A stretch of DNA of 64,000 nt from Diplonema papillatum (GCA_030068145.1 JAPJBO010000828.1:1-64000); one strand, 5' to 3'. Numbered from the stretch's first letter, positions 9,672 to 19,440 are shown. Translations and numbers: made by a program. The notes: generated by a model not told the origin, from the letters alone.

Positions 9672-11053
9672 ACCCCTGCCCCCGGTTGTGTGCTGTCGGG
9701 GCGGGCTCCGGGACCGTCCGCCTGGGGCGCCGCGTCCTCGTCCATCGGGACACGAGTGCGTCTCCGCTTCGCCGTCTCGCCCGTGTCCTCGCTCTGGTCC
9801 GGCTCTCCTTGGTCCGGCGCAGGCTCGGGGCCTTTCTCCTCCTCCGCCCGGGGCCCGCCCTCGACCACCTGCTCTCCCTTCGGGGGCGGCTCCGGCTGAG
9901 TGTCCACCCCCTGGGCTCCTTCTGCTGTCGTGGGTGCGTCCTGTGGGTTTCCTGGTTTTTCCTGTGGGTTGATTTCCGCTGCCTGCTCCCTCTCCTGCTC
10001 CGCCGGGCCCGCGAGGGACGGGACGCTCTCCATCTCCGACCCCTCGTCCGAGTCCGTTACCTCGACGATCTCCACGCTCGCCTCCCACTCGGCCCACACG
10101 GCGCCGTACCCCGCGTCGTACTCCTCCTGTAGCCACTTCTTGTGCAGGCTGTACAGGTGGGTGGCCGCCCTCCGTGCTCCCGACACCTGCTGTGCCCGCC
10201 ACGCCGCCTTGTGGTCCCGCGCGTGCCGCTCCAACGCTCCCTGCGACTGGACCACCTCTCCACAGGTGGGGCAGACCCGGAAGTCCGCCACGCCCTGCTC
10301 CGTTGGGGGGAGGGGAAGCTGCTCGTCGCAGGCCGTCCACATTGCCCACAGCTCCTGCAAAAACGCGTGGCGGACCACGCTTCTCGCCGTCCCCTCCTCC
10401 CCGAGCAGGACCTCCATCGCAAGGGCCTGCGCTTCCCCAGCAAACGGGAATGCCGGGTGAAGCCCCCCCTTCCTTTGCACCCGCCCCGACCTCACGATGG
10501 GGGTCCCTGCGTGCTGCCCCTCCCCAAAAAAAAAAACGGAAGCGGCCATACCACTTCCCTTGCCTCCGACTGCGTTCCCAAGCGGCTGGGAAGGCGCGCC
10601 CTTCTGCCGCTGCTCCCGCGGCGAGTGCGCAAGCGCGCAGCTTCCGTCCCGGCAGCCTTCGATGCGGCACAGGGCGACGTGCCGGAACCGACACGTCTCG
10701 CGGCTGCAGCCGCGCGTCGCAAAGTCCCAGCAAGCTGGGGCCGCCGCGTCGTTGCGAGCGTGCCGGAACCGGCACCGCTCCCCAAACCGGCACTCGCCGG
10801 TCTTCGCGAACTCCCAGCAGGGAGGCGCTAAGGGGCCCCCGCCGCCTGCCTGCGCCTCCGCTGGGGGAGCCTTGCCGCCTTTCGCTCCAGCGGGCTGCCC
10901 GCCGCCCTTCGCGCCCTTCACGTCGGCGGGCTGTCCGCCTCCGCCTCCGGCTCCCCTCGAGCCCTTCGCCCCGATGCCCGTCGCCAAGGCTGCCGCGTAC
11001 GATGGGGGCCCGGCACCCCTCGCCTGCTGCGGCGCTCCTGCTCCGTCCGACAT
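9659..11053 (-). CDS. Retrotransposon ORF1 with CCCH zinc-finger array
   Basis: A 464-residue protein encoded upstream of ORF2. After a Gly/Ala/Lys-rich N-terminus (residues 1-78) there are three consecutive CCCH-type fingers: CWEFAKTGECRFGERCRFRH with C-x8-C-x5-C-x3-H spacing, then C-x7-C-x4-C-x3-H, then C-x4-C-x4-C-x3-H. Next comes a mid-region of about 100 residues and a C2H2 finger beginning CPTCGEVVQSQGALERH. The C-terminal third is acidic and Pro/Glu-rich, contains a SUMO-interaction-like VEIVEVTDSDEG, and ends with a basic KRRRTR cluster. CCCH fingers usually bind RNA, so an RNA-packaging role is a reasonable inference. The ATG at 11053 is the first in frame. The stop at 9659-9661 precedes the 2A-like motif in the other frame. 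Confidence 0.8.
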   Translation of the reverse strand: MSDGAGAPQQARGAGPPSYAAALATGIGAKGSRGAGGGGGQPADVKGAKGGGQPAGAKGGKAPPAEAQAGGGGPLAPPCWEFAKTGECRFGERCRFRHARNDAAAPACWDFATRGCSRETCRFRHVALCRIEGCRDGSCALAHSPREQRQKGAPSQPLGNAVGGKGSGMAASVFFFGEGQHAGTPIVRSGRVQRKGGLHPAFPFAGEAQALAMEVLLGEEGTARSVVRHAFLQELWAMWTACDEQLPLPPTEQGVADFRVCPTCGEVVQSQGALERHARDHKAAWRAQQVSGARRAATHLYSLHKKWLQEEYDAGYGAVWAEWEASVEIVEVTDSDEGSEMESVPSLAGPAEQEREQAAEINPQEKPGNPQDAPTTAEGAQGVDTQPEPPPKGEQVVEGGPRAEEEKGPEPAPDQGEPDQSEDTGETAKRRRTRVPMDEDAAPQADGPGARPDSTQPGAGVGTT

Positions 11054-11296
11054 CCCCTCCCTCGCGCGTTGTGTACGGGGGGCGTGTGTGCGTGGGTGCG
11101 GTTCAGGTGTGGGTGAGTGCGGGTGGTGTGCGTGTATGTTCTTTTTTGTTTTCGTGTGCGTGTGGGACGGTGGTGTGGGGTAGGTGGTGTGTGGCTTGCG
11201 CGTGTGCGAGCTAGGGGTGGACGCAAAGTGCAGGGCTTGCGTCCTGCACCGTGCGCCTCTCTAGCTCGCTTCCTTTGGGTTACCAACTTCTTTGTG

Positions 11297-11345
11297 TTTT
11301 TTTTTTGCCATTTTCAAAAAGACACAAGGTTTTGACCCTGCATGG
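11297..11345. mobile_element. Pogo-type MITE, copy 4, right part
   Basis: A poly-T tract, GCCATTTTCAAAAAGACACA and the family right terminal repeat, followed by TA (11346-11347). It completes the MITE that begins at 4315. Confidence 0.85.
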
Positions 11346-11347
11346 TA

Positions 11348-11916
11348 CCCGCATTTTGGAGTGCATCAAAACCCCTGCAGAGCTCAAACAGCGGCTTGGT
11401 CAGCCACAGTTTGAAAGGATACGGAACCAAAGGTAGCAGTCTGCTCAGGCCATCTTAAGCCATCCGACAGCACCTTCTAGGCGAGGGAAAACCGGTTGTA
11501 CTTGATGGGCGGGGAACCCGCCCGTCCAAACCGCTTGTTGCCGACTTCTGTTCCGATGGCACAGCCGAACTTCTGTCCCTCGTTCTGATCCGATGGAGAT
11601 GCTGCTTCTCTTTCCGTTTTTTGTAGTTTAACTGAGGGAATTCTGTATCGCAAGGCACTCTCCCACAGGTTACCTTACCCCTCCCGTACACTTCGATCCC
11701 CGTTCTTTTGGAAGTTTTTTGCACGCGATGGGGTTCGTTCTCGTTCAGAAGGTCTTTTTCGCCCTGTCTGGCCGAGACGTTCATCCCCTTCGCTTAGTTA
11801 ACCTTTCTGGTCTCCCGTTTTCCCCGTTTATCTTTACACCAGCCGCGCGAAGAAGAATTCCCAAGCTACCGAAGGGGCCTCAAACCGACGAAATATTCAC
11901 GATACCGAAGCCCATA
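11348..11916. other. Intergenic stretch without a supportable gene
   Basis: I see no conserved coding sequence, RNA gene or repeat here. Open frames of up to 109 codons exist on the minus strand but have no recognisable motif. Confidence 0.6.
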
Positions 11917-12182
11917 GCATGCAGGGTCAAAACCTTGTGTCTTTTTGAAAATGGCAAAAAAAAAAAAATTCCGGAAAAAATTGGGTTTTTTGAATTTTAA
12001 AAGTTTGGAACAAAAACTGCGGCAATTTTTGAGGAAGTTGAGCAATTTTTTTTTTTGCTCAACTTCCTCAAAAATTACTGCAGAGTTTGTTCCAAACTTT
12101 TAAAATTCAAAAAACCCATTTTTTTTCTGAATTTTTTTTTTTGGCCATTTCCAAAAAGACACAAGGTTTTGACCCTGCATGG
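11917..12182. mobile_element. Pogo-type MITE, copy 5, near-perfect palindrome
   Basis: A 266-bp copy with TA on both sides (11915-11916, 12183-12184). Both halves are versions of the right half of the family in opposite orientation, joined at about 12045-12058. The whole element therefore folds into one hairpin with arms of about 125 bp. It probably arose by an inverted rearrangement of a standard copy. Confidence 0.85.
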
Positions 12183-12362
12183 TATATTCTTTTGAAAAAC
12201 GCGAGAGGGGGAGAGATGGGAGGATCCCTAATTCCTGCTCTCAGGTGTGGCACCCGGTGCGTGCTTTTTTCTCACCTTCACTAGGAGTCGGAAGAGGCCT
12301 TTTCTGCAAGAACGTGAAGATGCTGGGTTGTCCCTTCGGTGGTGGCTTTCGAGGTCGGCCTA

Positions 12363-12576
12363 CCATGCAGGGTCAAAACCTTGTGTCTTTTTAAAACGCT
12401 CCCGCGGGGCCGATGGAGCCCTAAAAAAATATTTGGAAAATTTTTTTTTTGCTCAACTTCCTCAAAAATTACTGCAGAGTTTGTTCCAAACTTTTAAAAT
12501 TCAAAAAACCCAATTTTTTTCCGGAATTTTTTTTTTTGCCATTTTCAAAAAGACACAAGGTTTTGACCCTGCATGC
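12363..12576. mobile_element. Pogo-type MITE, copy 6
   Basis: A 214-bp standard copy with intact terminal repeats and TA at both sides (12361-12362, 12577-12578). Confidence 0.88.
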
Positions 12577-12584
12577 TACACGTT

Positions 12585-13039
12585 TTCCAGACGGCTTAGT
12601 TGCCGCTTTCGGTCTTAGTGTGGCTGGAAGGACAGGGGGAACTTGACCTTGGGGTTGTGACTGCGTTGCAGAGGCTGGGGGTAAGACGATAGCAGGTTCA
12701 GGCTCCTCCGTGGGCTGCCTTGCTGTGCGGTCGCGTTCGGTCCTCAACCTCACTGAGTGTCTTGTCCCAATCGGTCTGATCTTTGAGCAAAGTAACGTAC
12801 TTGTCGAACACAACGTCGGTAGGTGTGTTGTCCTTTCGGATTGGTTGAGATAACCCCATTGCACGATGGATTCCGCACAACCCCCATGACTGTTCGAAGG
12901 CCTCTTTCGAGAGCGCCATTCCAGAGAACTTCCCGCCTGTGATACCCCATCCGAGTTCGCAAGTCCGTGCTGTCAGCTTGAGCAAGCTCGCCTCTTCGTC
13001 TTTCCTGATCTGGTCTCGAAAGTGACTAGATATTGACAT
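12585..13039 (-). pseudogene. Degraded ORF of unknown function interrupted by MITE copy 6
   Basis: From an ATG at 13039 a frame of 113 codons gives an ordinary soluble sequence (starts MSISSHFRDQIRKDEE, contains FEQSWGLCGIHRAMGLS). The neighbouring frame continues with a Pro/Gln/Glu-rich stretch that runs directly into the MITE at 12576. The frame change near 12720-12760 and the MITE insertion suggest a decayed gene or transposase N-terminus. I do not recognise the family. Confidence 0.3.
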
Positions 13040-14553
13040 TGTTTATTTGTCTCAGGTGATGGGCCTGTTCGGGTTGCACGATACAGTGTAGCACGCTGAT
13101 TTACAGGCCTTTGTTTTATGCAATCTTTAATTTATAAATCATTAATGGTGCGTTTGGTTTTAGCTTATGTCCCATGGCAGTCTACCTGGCGGTTACTGGC
13201 TGTTACTGGCTGTTACTGGCAGTTACTGGCAGCGCAGAGCAGGGGTGTACGTGATTTAAACGCTGGGTGTACTTAGCAAAATCTGACCTCCACCCAGATT
13301 TTTTTCATTTTTGTTCGGCAATGTTTTCTCCAGGTTCGGGTTTTCTGAGTTTGGAAGGGAGGAGGGGCAACAAATACTCTCGTTTTTTTTTTCCCTCGTG
13401 GTAGCGTCTGCCTGCGCAAAAGGCTCTGAAAAAAGCGCTCCTCGAAAAACAGGCGCACATTTCGCTGAACGTACCATCTGTCTTGCACTCATCCTCATCC
13501 ACCAGTCTTCGTCACCATCTTGACAAAGTTCTCGACAACCTCTTTCAGAGTTGCAATGGCTTGGGAAGTTCACGCCTCCTCGGGGCAACCTTCGTCATGT
13601 ACCCGCTTTTCGTGTAACTTTGTGAAGTTAGGCGTTGGATCATCCGACAAGCTGGATGTCGGCCAAGTTCGTAGCGCGATCAGCCGGCTTGCTTCAGCCC
13701 TATGGACACCGAGTTGCCAGAAAAGATGACCGTGGCGAGTGTGATGTATTCCGCAATTCTTGCTGCATAATGGAACAAAGGAAGGTTTAAAAAGGTACCC
13801 GACGAAGCAGCAAGCGGTGGCACTCCCAGTGTATCTTCCCAGCAGCTTCAGGAAAAGCTCCCACAGCGTCTAAACGACGCTGGGATTCGCGGCGGTTCGC
13901 GGAGGCGTGTCCTTGAGCAAGGTGTGGTGGAAAAGGAGCTCGCAAGCTGGTTGAAGGAGGACGTTGTTTCACCAGCTGCGCTTCCGCGCGTGTGGCCAGC
14001 GTAAACGGGAGGAGAGACCGTTCCAGTCCGCGCCTCACCCCACAGCACCGCGCTGTGCCCAGCTCATCCCATCGAGCAAGCCATCCAGCTAAGGAGCACA
14101 ACCGAGGATCCCGTAGCGTCAGCAGTCCGGCCAAGGAACGTAGCCGAAGTGCGTTTCGTAAAACAGCGCATTCAACATGAGTTTAATTCGCACACCGGAG
14201 CGGCGCTACGGCTCCGAAGGCAACCGCACCGAAGGATTAAATGGACGTTCAGTAGCGATGTGCTCAGAATGTACTGCATAGAGCTCTGGATGTCCGGCGG
14301 TGCGAAAAGGTCATGGGACGAGTCTCCATGGTCTGCTGCCTCAACGGTCTACTTGTTTGCGCCGTCTTCGTCAACAAACAAGTCGCGCAGAAGAAAGCAA
14401 GCAACGGGGGAACAAGGGCAAATACAACCAAAACGCTGGACATCTGCGGTACTACAAGAATGGCTAGGAGTTACCAGTGTCAGCAAAACAAGAAATGCAT
14501 GACTGAACACAAAACTGACGTGAACGTGAAACAGAGTGGGGCGATGTCAGTCT
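13040..14553. other. Intergenic stretch with a GTTACTGGC repeat
   Basis: No convincing gene. At about 13146-13240 lies CCATGGCAGTCTACC followed by four to five copies of GTTACTGGC and GGCAGCGCAGA. A second copy of this block occurs at 33298-33385, where it ends in CAAACGCACC; the 13-kb copy begins with the complement GGTGCGTTTGG. The two are probably fragments of one dispersed element. Confidence 0.55.
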
Positions 14554-14562
14554 ATAAATGAA

Positions 14563-15055
14563 GGGCTTTTTATCTAATAGCCACCTGCTAACTTTTTATT
14601 TAGCTTATAGCCACCTAAAGTAAAACTTTTTAATTAGCTTATAGCACTTTCAAATCTTTTTATTTAGCTTATAGCCACAAAAAACTTTTTATTTAGCTTA
14701 TAGCCACAAAAAACTTTTTATTTAGCTTATAGCCAGGAGGTCCTGAAACTTTTTTTTTAGCTTATAGCCACCTGGTGAAAACTTGGTCGAAAATTTTGGT
14801 CAAAATTTTTTGGTCAAAAAATTGGCCAAAAAATTTGGTCAAAAAAAATGGGTCAAAATTTTTGGTCATAATTTTGGGTCAAAAATTTTTGGTCAAAAAA
14901 AATCGGTCAAAAAAAATCGGTCAAAATTTTTGGCCAAAAAATTTGGTCAAAAAAAATCGGTCAAAATTTTTGGTCAAGACTTTGAGTCAAATTTTTTTGG
15001 TCAAAAAATTTGATCAAAAAAAATCGGTCAAAATTTTTGGTCAAAATTTTTGGTC
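14563..15055. repeat. MULE left terminal/subterminal arrays
   Basis: Six to seven copies of a 25-35-bp unit containing TTTATTTAGCTTATAGCCAC (14569-14771) are followed by about 20 copies of a 10-14-bp GGTCAAAATTTT unit. Such arrays may serve as multiple transposase-binding sites; that role is inferred. Confidence 0.85.
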
Positions 15056-15237
15056 AATTGTTAGCCAATCTGAGAAAAATCACACACGGAATTCGAACCC
15101 AGAAAACCCTTTGCCGTGCTGTGCCAGCTACTGGAGTGGCCACACCTATTTGCACACGTTCATCTTCGCTGCAGGTAGGGGTTTTCGGGCGGTTTGGGCG
15201 CGTTGGAAGGTTCCCAACCCACAAAGCTGTGTCGCAA

Positions 15238-18200
15238 ATGTCTTCAGTCGGTGTCTTGGATGCAATCCTTCAGTTGGAGAAGTTTGTCAGCTCTGCGGAT
15301 GATCTCATTCCGTTACTGACTTACGCCGCGCAGCACGACGTTGGGAATATTGTTGTTGGGCTGCAGGCTTCTCCCACCGTTCTAGTCAAAACCCTGCAGC
15401 GTATTGTGCAGCAACTGCCACCCTTGTCATGTACACCCTCTGTGCCCGGAACACCATCAACAGCGCAAAAGTCTCCCACGTCCGTGACATCCGCACCGAC
15501 CGTGCCAGCGCCCGCTCCAGATTCAACGGCACAAATGCCCCCTACGTCCGCGACATCCGCACCGACCGTGCCAGCACCCGCTCCAGATTCAACGGCACAA
15601 ATGCCGTCTACGTCCGCGACATCCGCACCGACCGTAGCACCCGCTCCAGATTCAACGGCACAAATGCCGTCTACGTCCGCGACATCCGCACCGACCGTAG
15701 CACCCGCTCCAGATTCAACGGCACAAATGCCCCCTACTTCCGCGACATCCGCACCGACCGTGCCAGCAGCTCCAGATTCAACGGCACAAATACCGTCTAC
15801 GTCCGCGACATCCGCACCGACCGTGCCAGCACCTGCACCAGATTCTGCGGCATCTGCCCCGTCTGTTGCGCCTGGCGCCTCTGCCTCCAGCTTCCCTTGT
15901 ATCGGAGACACTTATCCTCACAACAGCGATTTCTGTGACGCTGTGTTCAGGGCCACATTTGCAGCATCAAGCACAAACGTGTGCAAGAGAATGGATGCCA
16001 AGAGGACGCTGTTCCGGTGCAAGCAGAAACAGTCAAACGGCGGCTGCTGCCAGTTCAAATGCAACGCCTACAAGAGGGAAGACGGCCAACTCCGCGTATC
16101 GCAGAGCGTGGCCCACACCTGCTGCAACTTGCAACAGACGGAGAAAACGACGAGCCGATTTTCGGCACCGTGGCTTGCTCGGGAGGTGGGCGACCTCATG
16201 CAAACGAAGGTCGATCTGACGCCTGCTCAGATCCAGGCCTTCGTGAAGTCCCGCATGGGGATGGATATCACATACGCGGTAGCGTGGGATGCCAAGGAGA
16301 AAGCGCTGGATGAGACGAGGTTGCGCGCGGCGGCTGGTTTCGCAAGACTTCGCGGGTATTTCGAGCGTCTGGCTCAGCACGACCCAGACTGCATCTGGGA
16401 TGTGCAAACGAAGGAGGTAGAAGGAGAGGAACGATTCAGGTCGTGCTTCGTGACCTTTGGTGCTTGCAGAGCCGCTATGCGTGTGGCTCTGCCCATTGTT
16501 TCTGTGGATGGAACGTTCCTTAAGGGAAGTCTCAAGGGGACTCTTCTTGTTGCTGTGGGAAAGGATGCGGACGGTGGACTGTTTCCTGTCGCCTTTTCAC
16601 TGTGCTCTGGCGAGGACGAGGAGTCTTGGACTGCCTTCTTCACACAGTTGAAGCAGGCGATTCCATTCGATGTGGTCATGAGCGACCGCGATAAAGGTAT
16701 CATTGCGGCTGCTAGTCGAGTGATACCGGAGAAAGCTTCCCTCTCGTGCACGGAGCATATCAAAAAAAACGTGAAGTCACACTTTGGTGCAGGGTCGTGC
16801 AGCAGTGTCTGGAAGGCTTCCAGGGCCCTGACGAAAGAGCAGTTCGAGGAAGAGATGCTCGCATTGGAAAAGCAGAAGAAGGGTAACGTCGCCCAGTACT
16901 TGACCAATATCCAGGGCTGCTTCAGCAGTGCGTTCATCGGAACGTGTCGCTTCTCACAGTTCACGAGCAACGATGCAGAGTCTCTGAATGCGGCGTTGTT
17001 GCCGATCCGGGAGTCTCCGAATGTAGTGATCTTGTTTGATCGCCTCCGGGTGTACACACAGGAGCTCTTTCACACGCGTAGGGGCATGTTGGCTAATGCA
17101 TCAGCATCATCTTGCGTGCCATCGGTAGGCAAGATGTTGGGACGGTTGTTAGTGGAGGCTGCGCCAATGGTGGTGCGGCCTGCAGGTGACGGGAAGTATG
17201 AAGTAGTGCTCAAGCAGCAGCGGGAGGCAGTGGAGTTACGTGAAGACGACTTCACGTGCTCGTGTTTAGAGAGCAAGCTTGTGACCGCGTTACCCTGCGT
17301 TCACGTGGCGGCGGCGGCTCGGGCGGAAGAACGGAGCATCCTGGACGTCGTCCATCCGCGCTGGAAGATTCTGGCCTATCGGAAGACATACGCCGGAATC
17401 ATCTCCCCGCTTCCTGGCTTGCTGGGAATTCGTGAAGACAGCCTCAAGCCCCCTGTCTTCAAGAAGTCGAAAGGCCGGCCGCAAAAGAAGCGACATCGAT
17501 CGCATGGCGAAGACGAGAAAGTTCTCCCCGACCCCAAAAAACGGCTCGTTGTGTGCTCAAACTGTCTCCAGTGTGGACACAATCGAGCAACGTGCAAGCA
17601 CCCAGCTGCACCCAGGGTTGAAAAGAAGGAAAAGGTGGAAAAGGTGGAGAAGGGGAAGAAGGGGGCGGGGGGAGACAACGGGGATAAAGTGGGTCCTGTG
17701 GACCGACAGGGTGACTGGTCAACATACCCCATGTACGTCCGCGAGGTTCTGGAGAAAACGAAGACTGACGCAATGGACGTCGAGCGGGACGGCAACTGCT
17801 TTTACTGGGCATTGCTGGAGTCGGAGTTTCCGTTTTTTGCGGCTTACAAGAGCTTGCATCTTGGGCATGCCAAGCTAAGGGCACACTTGTTTAGCCAGGT
17901 TCCTCCCCCCGAAATACACACAAGGCTCCGAGAGCAAGTGGAGCTAGGGGGGCCCACCTATGAGGCATGGACAGCAGCCGCCAAGCAAAACAAGGCATGG
18001 GCGGATGCAGAAACACTGCTACTGGCAGTGTGCATCTACCATGTTCGCTTCGTCTGCATCACCCTCCGCCTTTCCGGCGAAAAAACAGATTTTAGTATGA
18101 CAACCACAGAACCACCACAGAAACCTGCGGCAGCAACTGTGTACCTGCTGCACGAGGATGGACACCACTTTTCAATTATTCGAGGGTGCCCTCCGAGTGC

Positions 18201-18261
18201 CCTCATGAGGAGGATCCCACTCAGCCGTCGGTACACGATAAAGCTGACAGAAGAGAAGTGA
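15238..18261 (+). CDS. MULE transposase fused to OTU-like cysteine protease
   Basis: About 1007 residues from the ATG at 15238; the open frame extends further upstream but only into the terminal repeat array. Order: a helical N-terminus; a Pro/Ala/Thr repeat of 19-21 residues (15480-15860); a WRKY/GCM1-type Cys/His DNA-binding region (FRCKQKQSNGGCCQFKC, about 16010-16140); the MULE DDE domain with VSVDGTFLKG and VVMSDRDKGI; and a SWIM zinc finger (TCSCLESK ... LPCVHVA, about 17251-17310). These are followed by a CCHC knuckle (CLQCGHNRATC, about 17565) and a Lys/Glu linker. The C-terminal 180 residues contain DVERDGNCFYWAL with the catalytic Cys codon at 17797-17799 and a distal EDGHHFSII (about 18155-18181). 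This matches the OTU family Asp-Gly-Asn-Cys and His pattern. The frame is intact, so the element may be recently active. Confidence 0.88.
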   Translation: MSSVGVLDAILQLEKFVSSADDLIPLLTYAAQHDVGNIVVGLQASPTVLVKTLQRIVQQLPPLSCTPSVPGTPSTAQKSPTSVTSAPTVPAPAPDSTAQMPPTSATSAPTVPAPAPDSTAQMPSTSATSAPTVAPAPDSTAQMPSTSATSAPTVAPAPDSTAQMPPTSATSAPTVPAAPDSTAQIPSTSATSAPTVPAPAPDSAASAPSVAPGASASSFPCIGDTYPHNSDFCDAVFRATFAASSTNVCKRMDAKRTLFRCKQKQSNGGCCQFKCNAYKREDGQLRVSQSVAHTCCNLQQTEKTTSRFSAPWLAREVGDLMQTKVDLTPAQIQAFVKSRMGMDITYAVAWDAKEKALDETRLRAAAGFARLRGYFERLAQHDPDCIWDVQTKEVEGEERFRSCFVTFGACRAAMRVALPIVSVDGTFLKGSLKGTLLVAVGKDADGGLFPVAFSLCSGEDEESWTAFFTQLKQAIPFDVVMSDRDKGIIAAASRVIPEKASLSCTEHIKKNVKSHFGAGSCSSVWKASRALTKEQFEEEMLALEKQKKGNVAQYLTNIQGCFSSAFIGTCRFSQFTSNDAESLNAALLPIRESPNVVILFDRLRVYTQELFHTRRGMLANASASSCVPSVGKMLGRLLVEAAPMVVRPAGDGKYEVVLKQQREAVELREDDFTCSCLESKLVTALPCVHVAAAARAEERSILDVVHPRWKILAYRKTYAGIISPLPGLLGIREDSLKPPVFKKSKGRPQKKRHRSHGEDEKVLPDPKKRLVVCSNCLQCGHNRATCKHPAAPRVEKKEKVEKVEKGKKGAGGDNGDKVGPVDRQGDWSTYPMYVREVLEKTKTDAMDVERDGNCFYWALLESEFPFFAAYKSLHLGHAKLRAHLFSQVPPPEIHTRLREQVELGGPTYEAWTAAAKQNKAWADAETLLLAVCIYHVRFVCITLRLSGEKTDFSMTTTEPPQKPAAATVYLLHEDGHHFSIIRGCPPSALMRRIPLSRRYTIKLTEEK
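15480..15860 (+). repeat. In-frame minisatellite in the MULE transposase
   Basis: Six copies of a 57-63-bp unit encode TSATSAPTVPAPAPDSTAQMP-like repeats. Length changes are multiples of three, so the frame is preserved. Confidence 0.88.
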
Positions 18262-19049
18262 GCACATACTACTCTTCTCGTTTGACTAAAGACCGTCCCC
18301 ACCCGGAGCGAGTCCAACCTTCTCCACGTCTTATCATCTCATCACTCGAAACAGTCGTATCATCTTATCATTGCTTGAATTTTTGGAGTCTGATACTCGA
18401 AACAGTCTAGATAGGGTCACCCACGTGTGTTTACGCCCGAAGGCTACATAAGAACCGACTTGAAAAATCGTCCACAAAGAGCTTGCCGCCGTTTGCGTTA
18501 AAGAGAGTGTCATCGAAAAGTACCCTGGTCTGAACTCTGCGAGCTATGTATCATGTTTCCCGGTTTCTCTTTCAGCACCCGTATGCTCGCAACATTTATG
18601 CCCGGTACTTCCAGTCTTTTAGCGTGTTGCACCCCTTGCTCCCACTACGGCCGTCCAGATGCCGCCGGGTTGCAGGAATCTGATAGTCCCTGTCACGAAC
18701 ACCGCCACGAACTCGCTGACGAAGAAGGTTGTTGGAGGTCAAGAGAGTTAACAACGCAATGGTTGCCAAAGTGTTGCGCCGCAAGTCGGCAGTCGCAAAT
18801 CGGCAGAAAGGGGGTCCAAGTAAACGAGACCTAGGCAAAGTTGAAATGGGATGAGATTAGACGCTACCCCAGAATCACCTTGACTCCCCCAAACGTATCC
18901 CACACATTGAAGCTTAAAACTTGCAACTTGAAACTTGAAATTGGAAACTTGAGTTCGAATCCAAATCACACAGTTGTCACAGTCAATGGCCGGGTAAATG
19001 GTTCGAATCCCGCCACGGGTGTGTTCTCAGGGATTGGAGTCTAATTGTA

Positions 19050-19440
19050 GACCAAAAAAATTGACCAAAATTTCGACCAAAATTTCGACCAAAATTTTGA
19101 CCAAAATTTCGACCAAAATTTTGACCAAAATTTGACCAAAATTTTGACCAAAAAAAATCGACCAAAAAAACGACCAAAAATTTGACCAAAAATTTGACCA
19201 AAAATTCGACCAAAAATTTGACCAAAATTTTGCCAACTCAGAAAAATGACCAAAAATTTGCAAAATGTGGCTCGAAGCTAATAAAAAAGTTTTTTGTGGC
19301 TATAAGCTAAATAAAAAGTTTTTTGTGGCTATAAGCTAAATAAAAAGTTTCAGGCCCTCCTGGCTATAAGCTAAATAAAAAGTTTTTTGTGGCTATAAGC
19401 TAAATAAAAAGTTTCTTGGTGGCTATAAGCTAATTATCCC
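19050..19440. repeat. MULE right subterminal/terminal arrays
   Basis: About 18 copies of an AAATTTTGACCAAAA-type unit are followed by five to six GTGGCTATAAGCTAAATAAAAAGTT units, inverted relative to the left end. Confidence 0.85.

Larger units (their letters stand above)
4489..11296 (-). mobile_element. Non-LTR retrotransposon with restriction-like endonuclease (defective)
   Basis: A minus-strand element of about 6.8 kb inserted in the poly-T tract of a pogo-type MITE. The tract remains on both sides, so on the element's strand the 3' end is followed by poly-A, as expected for target-primed reverse transcription at an A/T tract. Order in the sense direction: ORF1 with zinc fingers, a 2A-like motif, reverse transcriptase, a Cys/His motif, a restriction-like endonuclease and a long disordered tail. 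Both outer edges carry the same 8-mer in inverted orientation (GGTAACCC at 4489-4496, GGGTTACC near 11277-11284). The RT frame is interrupted, so this copy is inactive. The R2/NeSL/Hero-like assignment rests on domain order and is tentative. Confidence 0.85.
14563..19440 (+). mobile_element. Complete Mutator-like element (MULE) with OTU domain
   Basis: A 4878-bp element with a perfect 9-bp target duplication ATAAATGAA (14554-14562 and 19441-19449). The ends match as imperfect inverted repeats, beginning GGG and containing TTAGCTTATAGCCACC. Each end continues with an array of AACTTTTTATTTAGCTTATAGCCAC units and then an array of TTTTGGTCAAAA units (14780-15055 left; 19050-19262 right, inverted). 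A 9-bp duplication and long, repetitive inverted termini are typical of MULEs. The single long ORF encodes the transposase. Confidence 0.93.

Noticed and set aside
18990..19030. GGTTCGAATCC resembling a tRNA T-arm
   Set aside because: No matching acceptor stem, D-arm or anticodon arm upstream or on the other strand.
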